From assembly GCA_046329195.1 (NCBI GenBank), contig JAXLVB010000001.1, positions 992,001 through 1,056,000 of the forward strand: a stretch of DNA of 64,000 bases. Reading direction: 5' to 3'. Shown here piece after piece: positions 37,013 through 45,814 of this stretch (position 1 is the stretch's first letter; each line of letters starts with the position of its first letter). A program made the translations under genes and the position numbers. Source of the DNA: JAXLVB01 sp046329195. Lineage in GTDB: Bacteria > Bacteroidota > Bacteroidia > Cytophagales > Spirosomataceae. The notes under the pieces were generated by a model that saw nothing but the letters and a program-made list of their open reading frames with translations, was not told the origin of the DNA and ran no database searches.

Positions 37013-39775
37013 CTACTCGGCATCTTTGACACACCTAAAACCAACGGTTGCATTTCGCTCAAAGCCTTGCGAGACTCTCAATAAATGTTGCCGATGGGTT
37101 AGTTTTTGAGGGCCTCCTTGTACATACCACCAGCTAGCGGTTGGCTTAAAATGCGAACCACCTTTGAGCATAATAAAGGTATAGGAGCCGTTTTGATACA
37201 GGTCGTTGGTTAGCTGCCACACATTGCCAACTAAGTCGTTCATAGTAAGCTGATTAGCCCCTTTCGGATAGGTACCAATGGCGTCGGTGTGTCCGTTGCC
37301 TGCATTACATCGGGTCGAGTCAAATTGCATCCCCCAGGGGTAGGCTCGATTATCGGGATATTGGGCGGCATACTGCCACTCTGTTTCGGTAGGGAGGCGT
37401 TTGCCCGCCCAACGGGCATAAGCTTGGGCATCTTCGTAGCTGATATACACTACGGGGTGGTTTTCGAGACCTGTTGGGATTTTTCCGTTTTGCCAATGCT
37501 TTAGAAAGTTGGCCGAATCGCTCGGTTTATAGCGAGTCGCTGCTAAAAAACGACTAAAATCGGCATTAGTCACCAAATTTTGGTCTATGTAAAACGGCTT
37601 GAACTGATATGTTTGGTTGTTTTGCCCATCTGGATAAAACACCCAGTCGTCGCCCTGAGTTGTTTTGAACGTGTAATTACCCGCCGGAACCAACACCATT
37701 CCTTGAGGTGATGTAGGGCTGATGCTGGTTTTTTGTACTTTACTAATCAATCGTGCCGTTCCGGGTTTGATTTCGACCACTCGCTCGTCCAGTAGCGTTT
37801 TGTTGTCTATGACTTGAATCACAAAGCGACCTTCGTAAGTCCCAAACTTTTCTATTAGTTTAATCAAATGAGTACCTGCGGGCAATTCAAGGGGTGTTTT
37901 GGCATAATCGGGTACACCTGCCCAAATGCGTATTGTTCCTTTATCGGTAGTTACTGACAGCACATCTTCGTGCATTTTTAAGCTGACTTTCAATAAATTA
38001 GGTAACTGAACGATACAATCCACCTCCCCCTCGTTGTTGGTTCCGAGCCATTTTTGGTCAAAAGTCGCCGTTTCGGCTTCTATGTAGTAGTGGCCTCCTT
38101 GCAGTACCGGTTGGAGTTCTTTATGATGCCATACATCCACAAAATGGGTGCCTTCGGTAGGTTTTATTTCAAACAAAGGTTCTTTGAATCCATGAGGAAT
38201 GGTACTGAAAATAGTCCAAAGTTGTTTCGAATGTGAACCATCGCCAGGCCAATGGTTTACGAAGATGTTGTCTTGCGTGGTAGTAATGAGAGGTGTGTAG
38301 CTTTTTTGTTGAAATAGGGCTGCATTCTCTCTCAAAATTCGGGAAGTTTTCCCCAAATAACGGTATTGCTCGTCCATCCATTCGGCAGGTTTGCCATTCC
38401 GAAACACATTTAATTCTGTACCATAACCGTTGAAAAATGAAGTGGCAAATTCTCGTCTGATAGGCTCCAAATACAATTCTGCTACTCGAAAAATAGCGAA
38501 TTCGGGTTTCATAAACTTGTTGAGATTGAGTAGAGGCGGATAATACAACGCATTATGCACCCGCCCCGACACAATACCGGGCATGTCTTTGGGTACGGCC
38601 ATACCCTCAGAGTACATCACCACGCCAGCCTTGACTTGGTCGGCGGCAGCTTGCAATGCTCCTGACGACGAACCTTTGGTGTCAAGCACCACTCCATTAG
38701 CGTCAGTGTCTCGAATCAACTGCGCCATTCCGCTCAAATGTCCCGCTTGTCCTTCTTTGCTACCTCCCTGATACTGAGTGCTTTCGTCCCAAGGATTATA
38801 ACAGATAAAAAACTTGGTGTTCTGCTGACGAAGCTCATTAGCCAATGACTTTAGGCGGGGTAATCCACCGGGCAAATCTTTGAACAAATCCCACTGATTG
38901 CGGGGGTCTAAACCCAAGGTAGGCCAAGTCGGCCAAATGCCTATGACGTCGTCGCCACCGTATAGCTTTTTGCCTTTTTGGCCAAATTCCGTCAAATGAT
39001 ACTTCCCATCTCGGTAGTCATAAAACCAATTGTCCCAAGCCATCACCAAGTGCATCACATAGGCGTCTCGAATCCACTGAAGGTCTTTTCGTTCAAACAA
39101 CTGGTTGTTAAAGCCTTGTATATCATACAGATACCGCTCCTGAAAACACCTGCGAAGCCCTTCTTGCCAATCGCCCTGATAAAAATCGGCATACAGTTCG
39201 TACTGTACAGTTCCGCCGGGTGCCACTATACTCTCAAAGCGCTTGCGGGTGGTTTTCTCCCACGATTTACGCCGAGTCAATCCAAATACTGCTAATTGGT
39301 TGGATAAGGTAATACCCGAATAGCCCAGTTCCCAAGCATTATCGGGCACAATGACGTTGACGGGGTTTCGTCCGGGGATAAAAAGATGTGTTCGGGAGAG
39401 CCAATGCTCGCCTAAGCCTGTCATGTACACATGTTGGGGAGAGGTACCAAATGGAACCACATTGCGCAGATTGAGGGTGTCGGCAGAGATGTTTTTGAAG
39501 GTAATTTTCAAACAAACCAAGTCACCCCATTCTTCGCTGCTGGTTATGGTTATTTCCAATTGCTTCTGCCAATCTTGCCGTATGGAGGAGGTTTGTTTTT
39601 TATTCAACTCAAACGAAACCAAGGGCATACGATGCGGGGGGGTGAGTTGTTCGCCCTTCTGTGTAACGAACCCCAGCACTTCGGGGGTGTCGTTGCGAGT
39701 AAACATCAGCTGCTGAAGCGGTTGGGCTATCGTTGTCAGGCTCAGCAACCAAAACGGTAGTAGTAAATATTTCAT
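37013..39775 (-). CDS. Secreted glycosidase-like protein fused to an FGE/SUMF1-like domain
   Basis: A 920-residue exported protein (signal MKYLLLPFWLLSLTTIAQ). Residues 20-230 are beta-rich. Residues 230-510 look like a TIM barrel of the alpha-galactosidase clan (WDNWFYDYRDGKYHLTEFG, GLDPRNQWDLFKDLPGGL, with VVLDTKGSSSG and VMYSEGMA as possible acid residues). Beta domains span 510-690. The last 229 residues are an FGE-sulfatase/SUMF1 fold (MVLVPAGNYTF, RLPTETEWQYAA, YPWG, DLVGNVWQLTND, VGFRCV). The paired catalytic cysteines of true formylglycine enzymes are absent, GGSHFKPTASWW standing in their place, so this part is probably a binding domain. The ATG at 39775 starts the signal; a TTG lies two codons upstream. 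Confidence 0.75.
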   Translation of the reverse strand: MKYLLLPFWLLSLTTIAQPLQQLMFTRNDTPEVLGFVTQKGEQLTPPHRMPLVSFELNKKQTSSIRQDWQKQLEITITSSEEWGDLVCLKITFKNISADTLNLRNVVPFGTSPQHVYMTGLGEHWLSRTHLFIPGRNPVNVIVPDNAWELGYSGITLSNQLAVFGLTRRKSWEKTTRKRFESIVAPGGTVQYELYADFYQGDWQEGLRRCFQERYLYDIQGFNNQLFERKDLQWIRDAYVMHLVMAWDNWFYDYRDGKYHLTEFGQKGKKLYGGDDVIGIWPTWPTLGLDPRNQWDLFKDLPGGLPRLKSLANELRQQNTKFFICYNPWDESTQYQGGSKEGQAGHLSGMAQLIRDTDANGVVLDTKGSSSGALQAAADQVKAGVVMYSEGMAVPKDMPGIVSGRVHNALYYPPLLNLNKFMKPEFAIFRVAELYLEPIRREFATSFFNGYGTELNVFRNGKPAEWMDEQYRYLGKTSRILRENAALFQQKSYTPLITTTQDNIFVNHWPGDGSHSKQLWTIFSTIPHGFKEPLFEIKPTEGTHFVDVWHHKELQPVLQGGHYYIEAETATFDQKWLGTNNEGEVDCIVQLPNLLKVSLKMHEDVLSVTTDKGTIRIWAGVPDYAKTPLELPAGTHLIKLIEKFGTYEGRFVIQVIDNKTLLDERVVEIKPGTARLISKVQKTSISPTSPQGMVLVPAGNYTFKTTQGDDWVFYPDGQNNQTYQFKPFYIDQNLVTNADFSRFLAATRYKPSDSANFLKHWQNGKIPTGLENHPVVYISYEDAQAYARWAGKRLPTETEWQYAAQYPDNRAYPWGMQFDSTRCNAGNGHTDAIGTYPKGANQLTMNDLVGNVWQLTNDLYQNGSYTFIMLKGGSHFKPTASWWYVQGGPQKLTHRQHLLRVSQGFERNATVGFRCVKDAE

Positions 39776-39913
39776 AGCCAAGGCATTGTGGGTGTCACAA
39801 AGCTATGATTTTTGGGAAAATTTGATGACGGTAGCGCATTTTTATTAATCCCCCTCCGGTTGTCTCTCCTACTCAAAAAGAACTCAACACATCCTTTTTA
39901 TCAAAATGTACCT

Positions 39914-40612
39914 CTACCCCAACCCCAGCCGCTCCCGCACCACACCTAAACTATCTTCATACGAGGCCCCGACAGGGATTTCAAGACCCTGAACCCACAC
40001 ACTCTGGCGAGTGATTTTTTGGATGTGAGCTAAGGAAACAATAAATGAACGATGAATCCGTACAAATAGGTGCGTTGGTAACAGACTCAATGCTTCTGTG
40101 ACACTTTGCCGGCTTAATAACTTCTTGTTTTTGAGCACATACGCCATGTAGTTGCCTTCGGCTTCTACATAAAGAATATCTTCCAGCAAGACCTTTTCTT
40201 CTTCATAGCCTGTTTTCAAAAACAAATAGTCGGGCATAGGCTCGGCTTGTTTTAATTGTTTGGCTTCTAAGGCCTTATTACACGCTTTAGTAAATCGAGC
40301 CAGCGAAAACGGTTTTAACAAGTAATCCAGCGCATCTAATTCAAAGCCCTTTACGGCGTACTCAGAGTATGCCGTTGTGAACACGACCATCGGAACTTTC
40401 TGGAGAATATTCACCAACTCAAGCCCTGAAATATCTGGCATTTTAATATCCAGAAAAATCAGATCAATTCGATGCTGCTGCAAAAAAGGAATAGCCTCAA
40501 AAGCATCTGTAAAAGAAGCCTTTAGCTCCACAAATGGCACTTTAGAGGCTAACATCTGAATCACTTCTAAGGCTCGTGGCTCGTCGTCAATGGCTATGGC
40601 AGAAAGCAACAT
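39914..40612 (-). CDS. LytTR family response regulator (second pair)
   Basis: Receiver domain with Asp in LIFLDIKMPDISGLELV, Thr in VFTTAYSEYAVKGF and Lys in LLKPFSLARF; LytTR domain with ILYVEAEGNYMAYVL and FVRIHRSFIVSLAHIQKI. At 232 aa it is slightly shorter than the first regulator. The start codon lies 5 bp after the kinase stop, so the two are one transcript. Confidence 0.93.
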   Translation of the reverse strand: MLLSAIAIDDEPRALEVIQMLASKVPFVELKASFTDAFEAIPFLQQHRIDLIFLDIKMPDISGLELVNILQKVPMVVFTTAYSEYAVKGFELDALDYLLKPFSLARFTKACNKALEAKQLKQAEPMPDYLFLKTGYEEEKVLLEDILYVEAEGNYMAYVLKNKKLLSRQSVTEALSLLPTHLFVRIHRSFIVSLAHIQKITRQSVWVQGLEIPVGASYEDSLGVVRERLGLG

Positions 40613-40617
40613 AATGG

Positions 40618-42159
40618 TTAGTAAATCCCCAAAATCAAAGATACAAAAAAATCTTGCTCTGTTGCCTGAATGTCAAGCGTGTGGCGGTTGGGATAAAGGA
40701 GTTCAAGCCGTTTCCGAACGTTTTCTAAACCAATGCCAGAATGTTCTCTCTCTGGGTCCTCAGCCGACTTGGCATGAACGCTGTTGTGTACCTTAAAATA
40801 GAGTTTGGTGGCATCTTGGGTTAGCGTTATGTAAATCCACGAAGGATTCCGAAAACTAATACCGTGTTTGAAGGCATTCTCAACAAAGGGATTCAATAAC
40901 ATGGGGGCAATATACACCTCGGGTTTGGCTTCTTGCAGATTCACCCTGATTTCGATAGACTGCGACTCGTCAATACGCATACGCTGGATGTCCAGAAAAT
41001 TCTGGAGGTATTCAAGTTCTTTGCTCAGGGGGATTCGTTCTTGATTGTTTTCATGTAGCATAAAGCGCATCATATCGCCGAGCTTTTGAATGCCATCTGC
41101 TGTTTTTTCGCTGTTTTCCTTCATGGCCACCGAATACAGTGTGTTGAGGGCATTAAACAAAAAGTGTGGATTTATCTGCGAACGCAGCGTACTCAGCTCT
41201 GCCGATTGCCTCAGTACTTGGGTTTGAAGTTGTTGGTTTTCCACAAAAAAATACCATCGAATTAGGGCCGTTAGTAGTCCAGCAATGTTTGGAATGACGA
41301 AATAAATGATAACAAGATCGTCTCGACCACTCGAAATCATGAACCAACCCACAATCAAGACAAAACTTACCAATCCATAGGCACTAATATAAGCAAACAC
41401 GTGCATGAAGCCTTCCATGGTTTGGAGGCGAAACTTGGCAAGAAAGGGAATGGCTTTTTTGAAAAAGAATTGGTGCAATACCACCGTAAAAGTAATGATA
41501 ATCAGGCTCGCAACTACACCATTTCGACCTAAAATTAGGTTGGCGATACGCCCCACAAAGACCCAGAATATGACTGTAGCTACCACGCCCGTTGCAATGA
41601 TGTAGCTGAGTGTTTGATGCTTAGGCTGGCGTTTTTCTTCGTAGAGTTGTAGGGTATAATAATAAACCTGGGCGATGGCCTCATACACTAGTAAGATAAA
41701 TAGCGCAGCAAAAGTATTGGTCAAGAGGTGTAGTTTGCGAAATAGCGAATACACCTTCATACCGACAATTAGGTGGTCGCCGTTGTACCGCCAGCGCCAT
41801 TCGAGCCGAAAATAGCTGTAGATGAAAATACTACTGACAACGAGCAAAATAGTTAAGGCTATCCAGCTAATGGTTTGATTATCAACGATACGGTTCTTAA
41901 TTCGAGGAAAAGCTAGGTAATGAAATACATACCAAGCCATCATAAACAACAGACCACCTACTGCCGTGGGGAAGATGACGTTAAGGTTGTAGTCAAATGC
42001 TACTAAGTCTTTCAGAAGGGTAGAAGTCGGTACATTGCTAGACAATGCTATTCGAATATCGGTATCGAATTCGGCCGAGACTTCAAAAAGACGACGAATG
42101 ATGTAGGCCATTGCCGCCCCAACCATAAAAACGAGTTCATACCGACGAATCTTTTCCAT
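40618..42159 (-). CDS. LytS-type sensor histidine kinase (second pair)
   Basis: A 513-residue membrane kinase. Seven or eight membrane segments fill residues 1-300 (for example WIALTILLVVSSIFIYSYF and SLIIITFTVVLHQFFF). The cytoplasmic part has the phosphoacceptor His in SQINPHFLFNALNTLYS, the N box NPFVENAFKHGISF and a G box at SGIGLENVRKRLELLYP. It has many more membrane spans than the first kinase and no recognisable ligand domain, so its signal differs and is unknown. Confidence 0.92.
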   Translation of the reverse strand: MEKIRRYELVFMVGAAMAYIIRRLFEVSAEFDTDIRIALSSNVPTSTLLKDLVAFDYNLNVIFPTAVGGLLFMMAWYVFHYLAFPRIKNRIVDNQTISWIALTILLVVSSIFIYSYFRLEWRWRYNGDHLIVGMKVYSLFRKLHLLTNTFAALFILLVYEAIAQVYYYTLQLYEEKRQPKHQTLSYIIATGVVATVIFWVFVGRIANLILGRNGVVASLIIITFTVVLHQFFFKKAIPFLAKFRLQTMEGFMHVFAYISAYGLVSFVLIVGWFMISSGRDDLVIIYFVIPNIAGLLTALIRWYFFVENQQLQTQVLRQSAELSTLRSQINPHFLFNALNTLYSVAMKENSEKTADGIQKLGDMMRFMLHENNQERIPLSKELEYLQNFLDIQRMRIDESQSIEIRVNLQEAKPEVYIAPMLLNPFVENAFKHGISFRNPSWIYITLTQDATKLYFKVHNSVHAKSAEDPEREHSGIGLENVRKRLELLYPNRHTLDIQATEQDFFVSLILGIY

Positions 42160-42240
42160 GTGCTTTTACTTTTTTAGTCCAAAAGTAGGCACAGGCAAAG
42201 TGCTTCGGCTGAAAATGGGATGAAACGATTGAAAAATGAT

Positions 42241-43065
42241 TTAAAACACCTCTTTCAACGACGAAACGCCCAGTTCGGTCAAGAGCACCTCCCAATATTT
42301 AGTAACGGTAGGGTTGTTTTGCTTAACGGTACTGGTTGGTTCAAAGGGCAAGGCCAGTTTTACTTCGACACCCGATAAATTGGGTAAGCTTTCTTTGAGC
42401 TTTTCGGCATCGGCCTTCGCCCATTCTTCGGCTTGTGTATCATTTTTGGGAGGATTAACCTGGAAGTCTCTTCGTCCGTCACCTTTCATGCTTTCTATCA
42501 TATCAGTTAGGTAATAGGCTTTTACGATGAAGCCATCACCTGCCAACTGATTAATAACAGACAGACTGGCCCAAATATCTGTAGCTTGATTGCTGGCCGA
42601 GCTATTCTGAATGGCCAGCTGGGCAAGGGTGCGCTGACGGAACGCCATCCGCTCTTTTTTCAACGAAAGCTCGTAGGCTGTCTTGATAGCCTCAGCATCA
42701 GTGCCATTTACGTTGGTCAAATCTTCCATTTCGGAATGACAAACGCCCTCAAATGCTTTGGCCTTAGCCGTATTTTCATGGATAAAATACACCTCTATTC
42801 GGTCGCCTTTGTGTTGAATATCTTGGTCTATGGCTTCGCTCAAGATGCGGCGGTATTTTTCGTTTATAAAGGTCTTGTTTACATTCACACTCAACGACTT
42901 ATCCATAAATACTACCGTACAAACATTGGGTTGGTTGGTAGCGGCCAGATTAGCTGTCGTTTTTTCGGAATCGGATGAGCAAGCACTCCACACTATGGCA
43001 GAGAGCAATAGAAGTACATACGGATAGAACGTTTTCAAAGAGCAAGAGAACGGACGTGTATTCAT
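42241..43065 (-). CDS. Lipoprotein with a VWA-like MIDAS motif
   Basis: A lipoprotein: signal ending in VWSACSS with Cys29 as lipobox Cys. Residues 48-60 read CTVVFMDKSLSV, matching the metal-binding DxSxS motif of von Willebrand factor A domains, and YLTDMIESM near residue 200 could supply the second acidic ligand. The rest gives alternating strands and helices. No other member of a VWA system (MoxR, BatB) is adjacent. The ATG at 43065 begins the lipoprotein signal; the frame runs 19 codons further. I do not recognise the family. Confidence 0.6.
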   Translation of the reverse strand: MNTRPFSCSLKTFYPYVLLLLSAIVWSACSSDSEKTTANLAATNQPNVCTVVFMDKSLSVNVNKTFINEKYRRILSEAIDQDIQHKGDRIEVYFIHENTAKAKAFEGVCHSEMEDLTNVNGTDAEAIKTAYELSLKKERMAFRQRTLAQLAIQNSSASNQATDIWASLSVINQLAGDGFIVKAYYLTDMIESMKGDGRRDFQVNPPKNDTQAEEWAKADAEKLKESLPNLSGVEVKLALPFEPTSTVKQNNPTVTKYWEVLLTELGVSSLKEVF

Positions 43066-43202
43066 GTGATGGAAAATGAAAATCAACGGAAAAGTAGGCA
43101 GCAGTCTAAACTGATTGCCCAAAAATGGGATGAATGTGACTCAGAAAGTTGTAAGTGGTTCTAACAAGCATTTTGTATCAAACAAACGAAACTACGTTCG
43201 AC

Positions 43203-44120
43203 TTATTTTCTGAGTTGCAAACTATCACGCAAAGTACTGGCTTTGTTGGCAGGAATAGGCCATTGGGTTTGTTGTTTTTTCTTCAACGTAGCTTTAGTGG
43301 TAGTAGGTTTACCACTTTGTTTAAAAGTATCTTCCCATCCCAAAATTTGATGTGGAAACACTCGTTCAAAGCTAATTTTGAGTGTTCGGTCGGGATATTC
43401 AAGCACATACTGCCGGGTGGTGGCATTTACCGAATCTACTTTGGCTTGGGCTGTAGTCACGCTTAGTTTTCGATGCAAAAGACACGCCGCCTGTGTGCTG
43501 GGTACAAGGCTTAGTTCACCGGTGGGAAGTTTGTCGGGTTGCAAGCGCAGGCGAGTCCAAAGTTCGTCTTCGAGCCAACTACGGTCCAATTCTGCTGTTT
43601 GATGAGCATCTTCTTCGGTGTAGCCGTGTTGTACAACCTCATACTTTCGATTCTTCAAGTTCAGCTGTATGTAACTTTGGCCGTCCCAGTCCTGCACCGT
43701 CGTGCTCACTTTTAGCGCATGAGGATACAGCTTTAAGTCCGTTGGCGAAAACACCGAAGTCATCGTACGTAACTCTGATGCACCAATCGTAAGATGGTGT
43801 AACCCATTCATTTTCAATGCAGAAGTGGCTAAGTCTTTCTTGTCGGACGATAACTTTACTTGTTTATCGGTTCTAAAGTCTTCGGGAACAAATACCAACA
43901 CCGCTTCTCCCGTTGATGTTTGTCCATTTTGGGTTTGTTCCAGCGAATACGTACTCAATTCTGCAAGGCCACCTTTCCAGTAATTATTGCTTTCGTCCGC
44001 AGAGGCTAGGGGAGGAGTAGAGCTACTTGGTGGGTTCTGAAAAATGGTTGCTTTCATCGCAAACGCATAGGCAATGGCCAACAAAACCACCAAAAACAAG
44101 AAATTATTGCGCACAAACAT
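43203..44120 (-). CDS. Conserved Bacteroidota protein of unknown function, membrane-anchored
   Basis: An N-terminal signal or anchor (MFVRNNFLFLVVLLAIAYAF) precedes about 270 residues of mostly beta structure: YWKGGLAELSTYSLEQTQNGQ, GEAVLVFVPEDFR, SVFSPTDLKLYPHALKVSTT and LEDELWTRLRLQPDKLPTGELSLVPS. As far as I recall, this family is widespread in Bacteroidota and sometimes carries the label 'septum formation inhibitor Maf', but no Maf nucleotide pyrophosphatase motif is visible. Role unknown. Confidence 0.65.
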   Translation of the reverse strand: MFVRNNFLFLVVLLAIAYAFAMKATIFQNPPSSSTPPLASADESNNYWKGGLAELSTYSLEQTQNGQTSTGEAVLVFVPEDFRTDKQVKLSSDKKDLATSALKMNGLHHLTIGASELRTMTSVFSPTDLKLYPHALKVSTTVQDWDGQSYIQLNLKNRKYEVVQHGYTEEDAHQTAELDRSWLEDELWTRLRLQPDKLPTGELSLVPSTQAACLLHRKLSVTTAQAKVDSVNATTRQYVLEYPDRTLKISFERVFPHQILGWEDTFKQSGKPTTTKATLKKKQQTQWPIPANKASTLRDSLQLRK

Positions 44121-44212
44121 AAGCGTAGCAGTTGGATGAGACTCCGTTGTCTCAAAATCTATAGCAAGATGGGTAAAATCAATGAAAGAACCGAATGGAT
44201 AGATGCTTCACC

Positions 44213-44704
44213 TCAATCCCGAGGCAACCGTTCTATTACTCGCATGAGCTGTTCCAGACCTTCTTGGTCGTCGGGTCCAAAATCATCGAGTTGATCGCTG
44301 TCCACGTCCAGCACCAAGAAAACGTCTCCTTTTTGGTCAAAAGCAGGCAAGACAATTTCTGATTTTGATAGCGAACTGCACGCAATATGCCCTGGAAATG
44401 CTTCTACATCAGGTACAATCACGGTCTGTTGGGTACGGTAGCAATACCCACAAACGCCTCGGTCAAAATTAATTCGGGTGCAAGCAATCGGTCCTTGAAA
44501 CGGTCCCAGCACTAATTGATTGCCTTTTTTGAGATAAAAACCCACCCAAAAGAACCTAAAGGCTTCTTTGAGTGCCGCACTAATATTGGCCAGATTGGCT
44601 ATGAAATCAGGTTCGCCCTCTACCAATGCTGTGATTTGCGGAATCACGCTATCGTATAGTTCTTTCTGACTCGTGGTGGTCGGAATCCATAAGTTTTCGG
44701 CCAT
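44213..44704 (-). CDS. GAF-domain free methionine-(R)-sulfoxide reductase
   Basis: Reduces free methionine-R-sulfoxide. A single GAF domain of 163 residues: FFWVGFYLKKGNQLVLGPFQG, then the three cysteines typical of fRMsr in IACTRI, RGVCGYC and GHIACSS, and FLVLDVDSDQLDDFGPDDQ. The extra Cys in GVCGYC is not in the usual consensus. It lies 6 bp after the neighbouring DUF gene and is probably co-transcribed with it. Confidence 0.88.
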   Translation of the reverse strand: MAENLWIPTTTSQKELYDSVIPQITALVEGEPDFIANLANISAALKEAFRFFWVGFYLKKGNQLVLGPFQGPIACTRINFDRGVCGYCYRTQQTVIVPDVEAFPGHIACSSLSKSEIVLPAFDQKGDVFLVLDVDSDQLDDFGPDDQEGLEQLMRVIERLPRD

Positions 44705-44710
44705 AGTTGC

Positions 44711-45205
44711 TTATACCGTAACGTTGGCAAAATGTTTCTTTAACCAGCATTTAGCCGCAGGAATTTTCCAGTTTGTTTGAAAATCGGTCCACGTCGTAAC
44801 CATGGGGTTAAACACTGGCATGTCAGGAGTAATCAGTCCTTCCGCAATAGCCTGCTTGGCTTTGAGCATTGGGATGGTTTGCACAACACCATCTTTTAAA
44901 AAAGCGATAGATCGGTCAAAAAAGCTGATACCCAGTTGACTTTCAAGGCTTTTTAGCCATTGGGCTGAAGCATCAATCGAACATCCTGAAGGCATATTGA
45001 ACGATTCATCTACTGCCACTACCAAAAACCGATTGTACAACACGTGAGCCGAGCCCGTGAGTGGCTGGCCATGTGCGGCCCATTGAGATACGGCTTGTTT
45101 CAAGTAAGCTTGGATCTGGTTGGCCAGTGAATCGTCCAAGTTTTCAGAAGCTTGGTACACCCACACTCGGGCGGTGGCTGGCATTTCGTTAAATTCTATC
45201 CACAT
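44711..45205 (-). CDS. Conserved Bacteroidota protein of unknown function
   Basis: A 164-residue soluble protein: MWIEFNEMPATARVWVYQASE, SQWAAHGQPLTGSAHVLYNRFLVVAVDESFNMPSGCSID and LGISFFDRSIAFLKDG. The family is common in Bacteroidota and is often labelled 'ABC transporter ATPase', yet it has no Walker A, Walker B or signature motif, so that label is unsupported. Role unknown. It is the first gene of a pair with fRMsr, and a 14-bp palindrome lies upstream. Confidence 0.7.
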   Translation of the reverse strand: MWIEFNEMPATARVWVYQASENLDDSLANQIQAYLKQAVSQWAAHGQPLTGSAHVLYNRFLVVAVDESFNMPSGCSIDASAQWLKSLESQLGISFFDRSIAFLKDGVVQTIPMLKAKQAIAEGLITPDMPVFNPMVTTWTDFQTNWKIPAAKCWLKKHFANVTV

Positions 45206-45221
45206 AATGATATAGTTACTT

Positions 45222-45235
45222 CCGACACGTGTCGG
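45222..45235. promoter_or_regulatory. 14-bp palindrome upstream of the 164-aa protein gene
   Basis: CCGACACGTGTCGG is a perfect palindrome 17-30 bases upstream of the ATG, in an AT-rich gap. It could be a dimer-binding operator; nothing else supports this. Confidence 0.35.
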
Positions 45236-45381
45236 GGTTATCGGTTGTCTTTATTTTCTCTCAATCAGTTGCTACGCCACTGAAGAGTTGAAACCCAATA
45301 CATGTCATTAACAAGTTAGAATGATAACTTTGTTCACCAAGGTAATTGATTTCTGCTTGGAACAGTCAAAAATATGAAAAA

Positions 45382-45420
45382 CACGGAATATGATGGCTTT
45401 GTCAACCATCACATCCCGTG
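45382..45420 (-). terminator. Terminator after the 114-aa membrane protein gene
   Basis: A 15-bp stem with two mismatches (45382-45396 and 45406-45420, CACGG...CCGTG ends) lies 22 bases past the stop and is followed on the minus strand by GTTTTTCATATTTTT. Confidence 0.7.
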
Positions 45421-45441
45421 TTAGATAAAAGAGAGCAAGGA

Positions 45442-45786
45442 TTAGGACTTTGTATCAACCAGCCCTTTCACAAAATACCCCGAAAGCGCTGAGAAACCGC
45501 CTACCAGTCCGCCCACCAAACCTGTGACAGCGATAAGCAAATACGATTGCGGTGATTTGAAAAAGATAGTAGCCACCCTAGCAACCAAGATTTCACCAGA
45601 GCCTAAATTAGCAAAAAAGGCCATGCCTGCCCAGCTTAAAAAGAGCGCCAAACACCCAGCAATAAAAGTACTGGACGCTGAAGTGCCTTTCCAAAACGCT
45701 GCCAAAAAGGCAACAGGGGCAATCACCCACCAAGGCAAGAAAAACTGAGCGATTGTGCTGACAATGAGTATGATAAGAAATAACAT
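45442..45786 (-). CDS. Small integral membrane protein of unknown function
   Basis: 114 residues with four predicted membrane segments (MLFLIILIVSTIAQFFL, VIAPVAFLAAFW, AGCLALFLSWAGMAFF and LLIAVTGLVGGLVGGF). The glycine-rich final helix is notable. It begins 28 bp after the penicillin acylase family gene and is probably co-transcribed. No family is recognised. Confidence 0.7.
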   Translation of the reverse strand: MLFLIILIVSTIAQFFLPWWVIAPVAFLAAFWKGTSASSTFIAGCLALFLSWAGMAFFANLGSGEILVARVATIFFKSPQSYLLIAVTGLVGGLVGGFSALSGYFVKGLVDTKS

Positions 45787-45814
45787 GAAGTCAAGATTTT
45801 AAAGGTAATGTGAC

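Noticed and set aside
40618..42159. Kinase as part of a PorX/PorY-type secretion regulator pair
   Set aside because: The regulator has a LytTR output domain, not a PorX-like PglZ domain, so the link is not supported.
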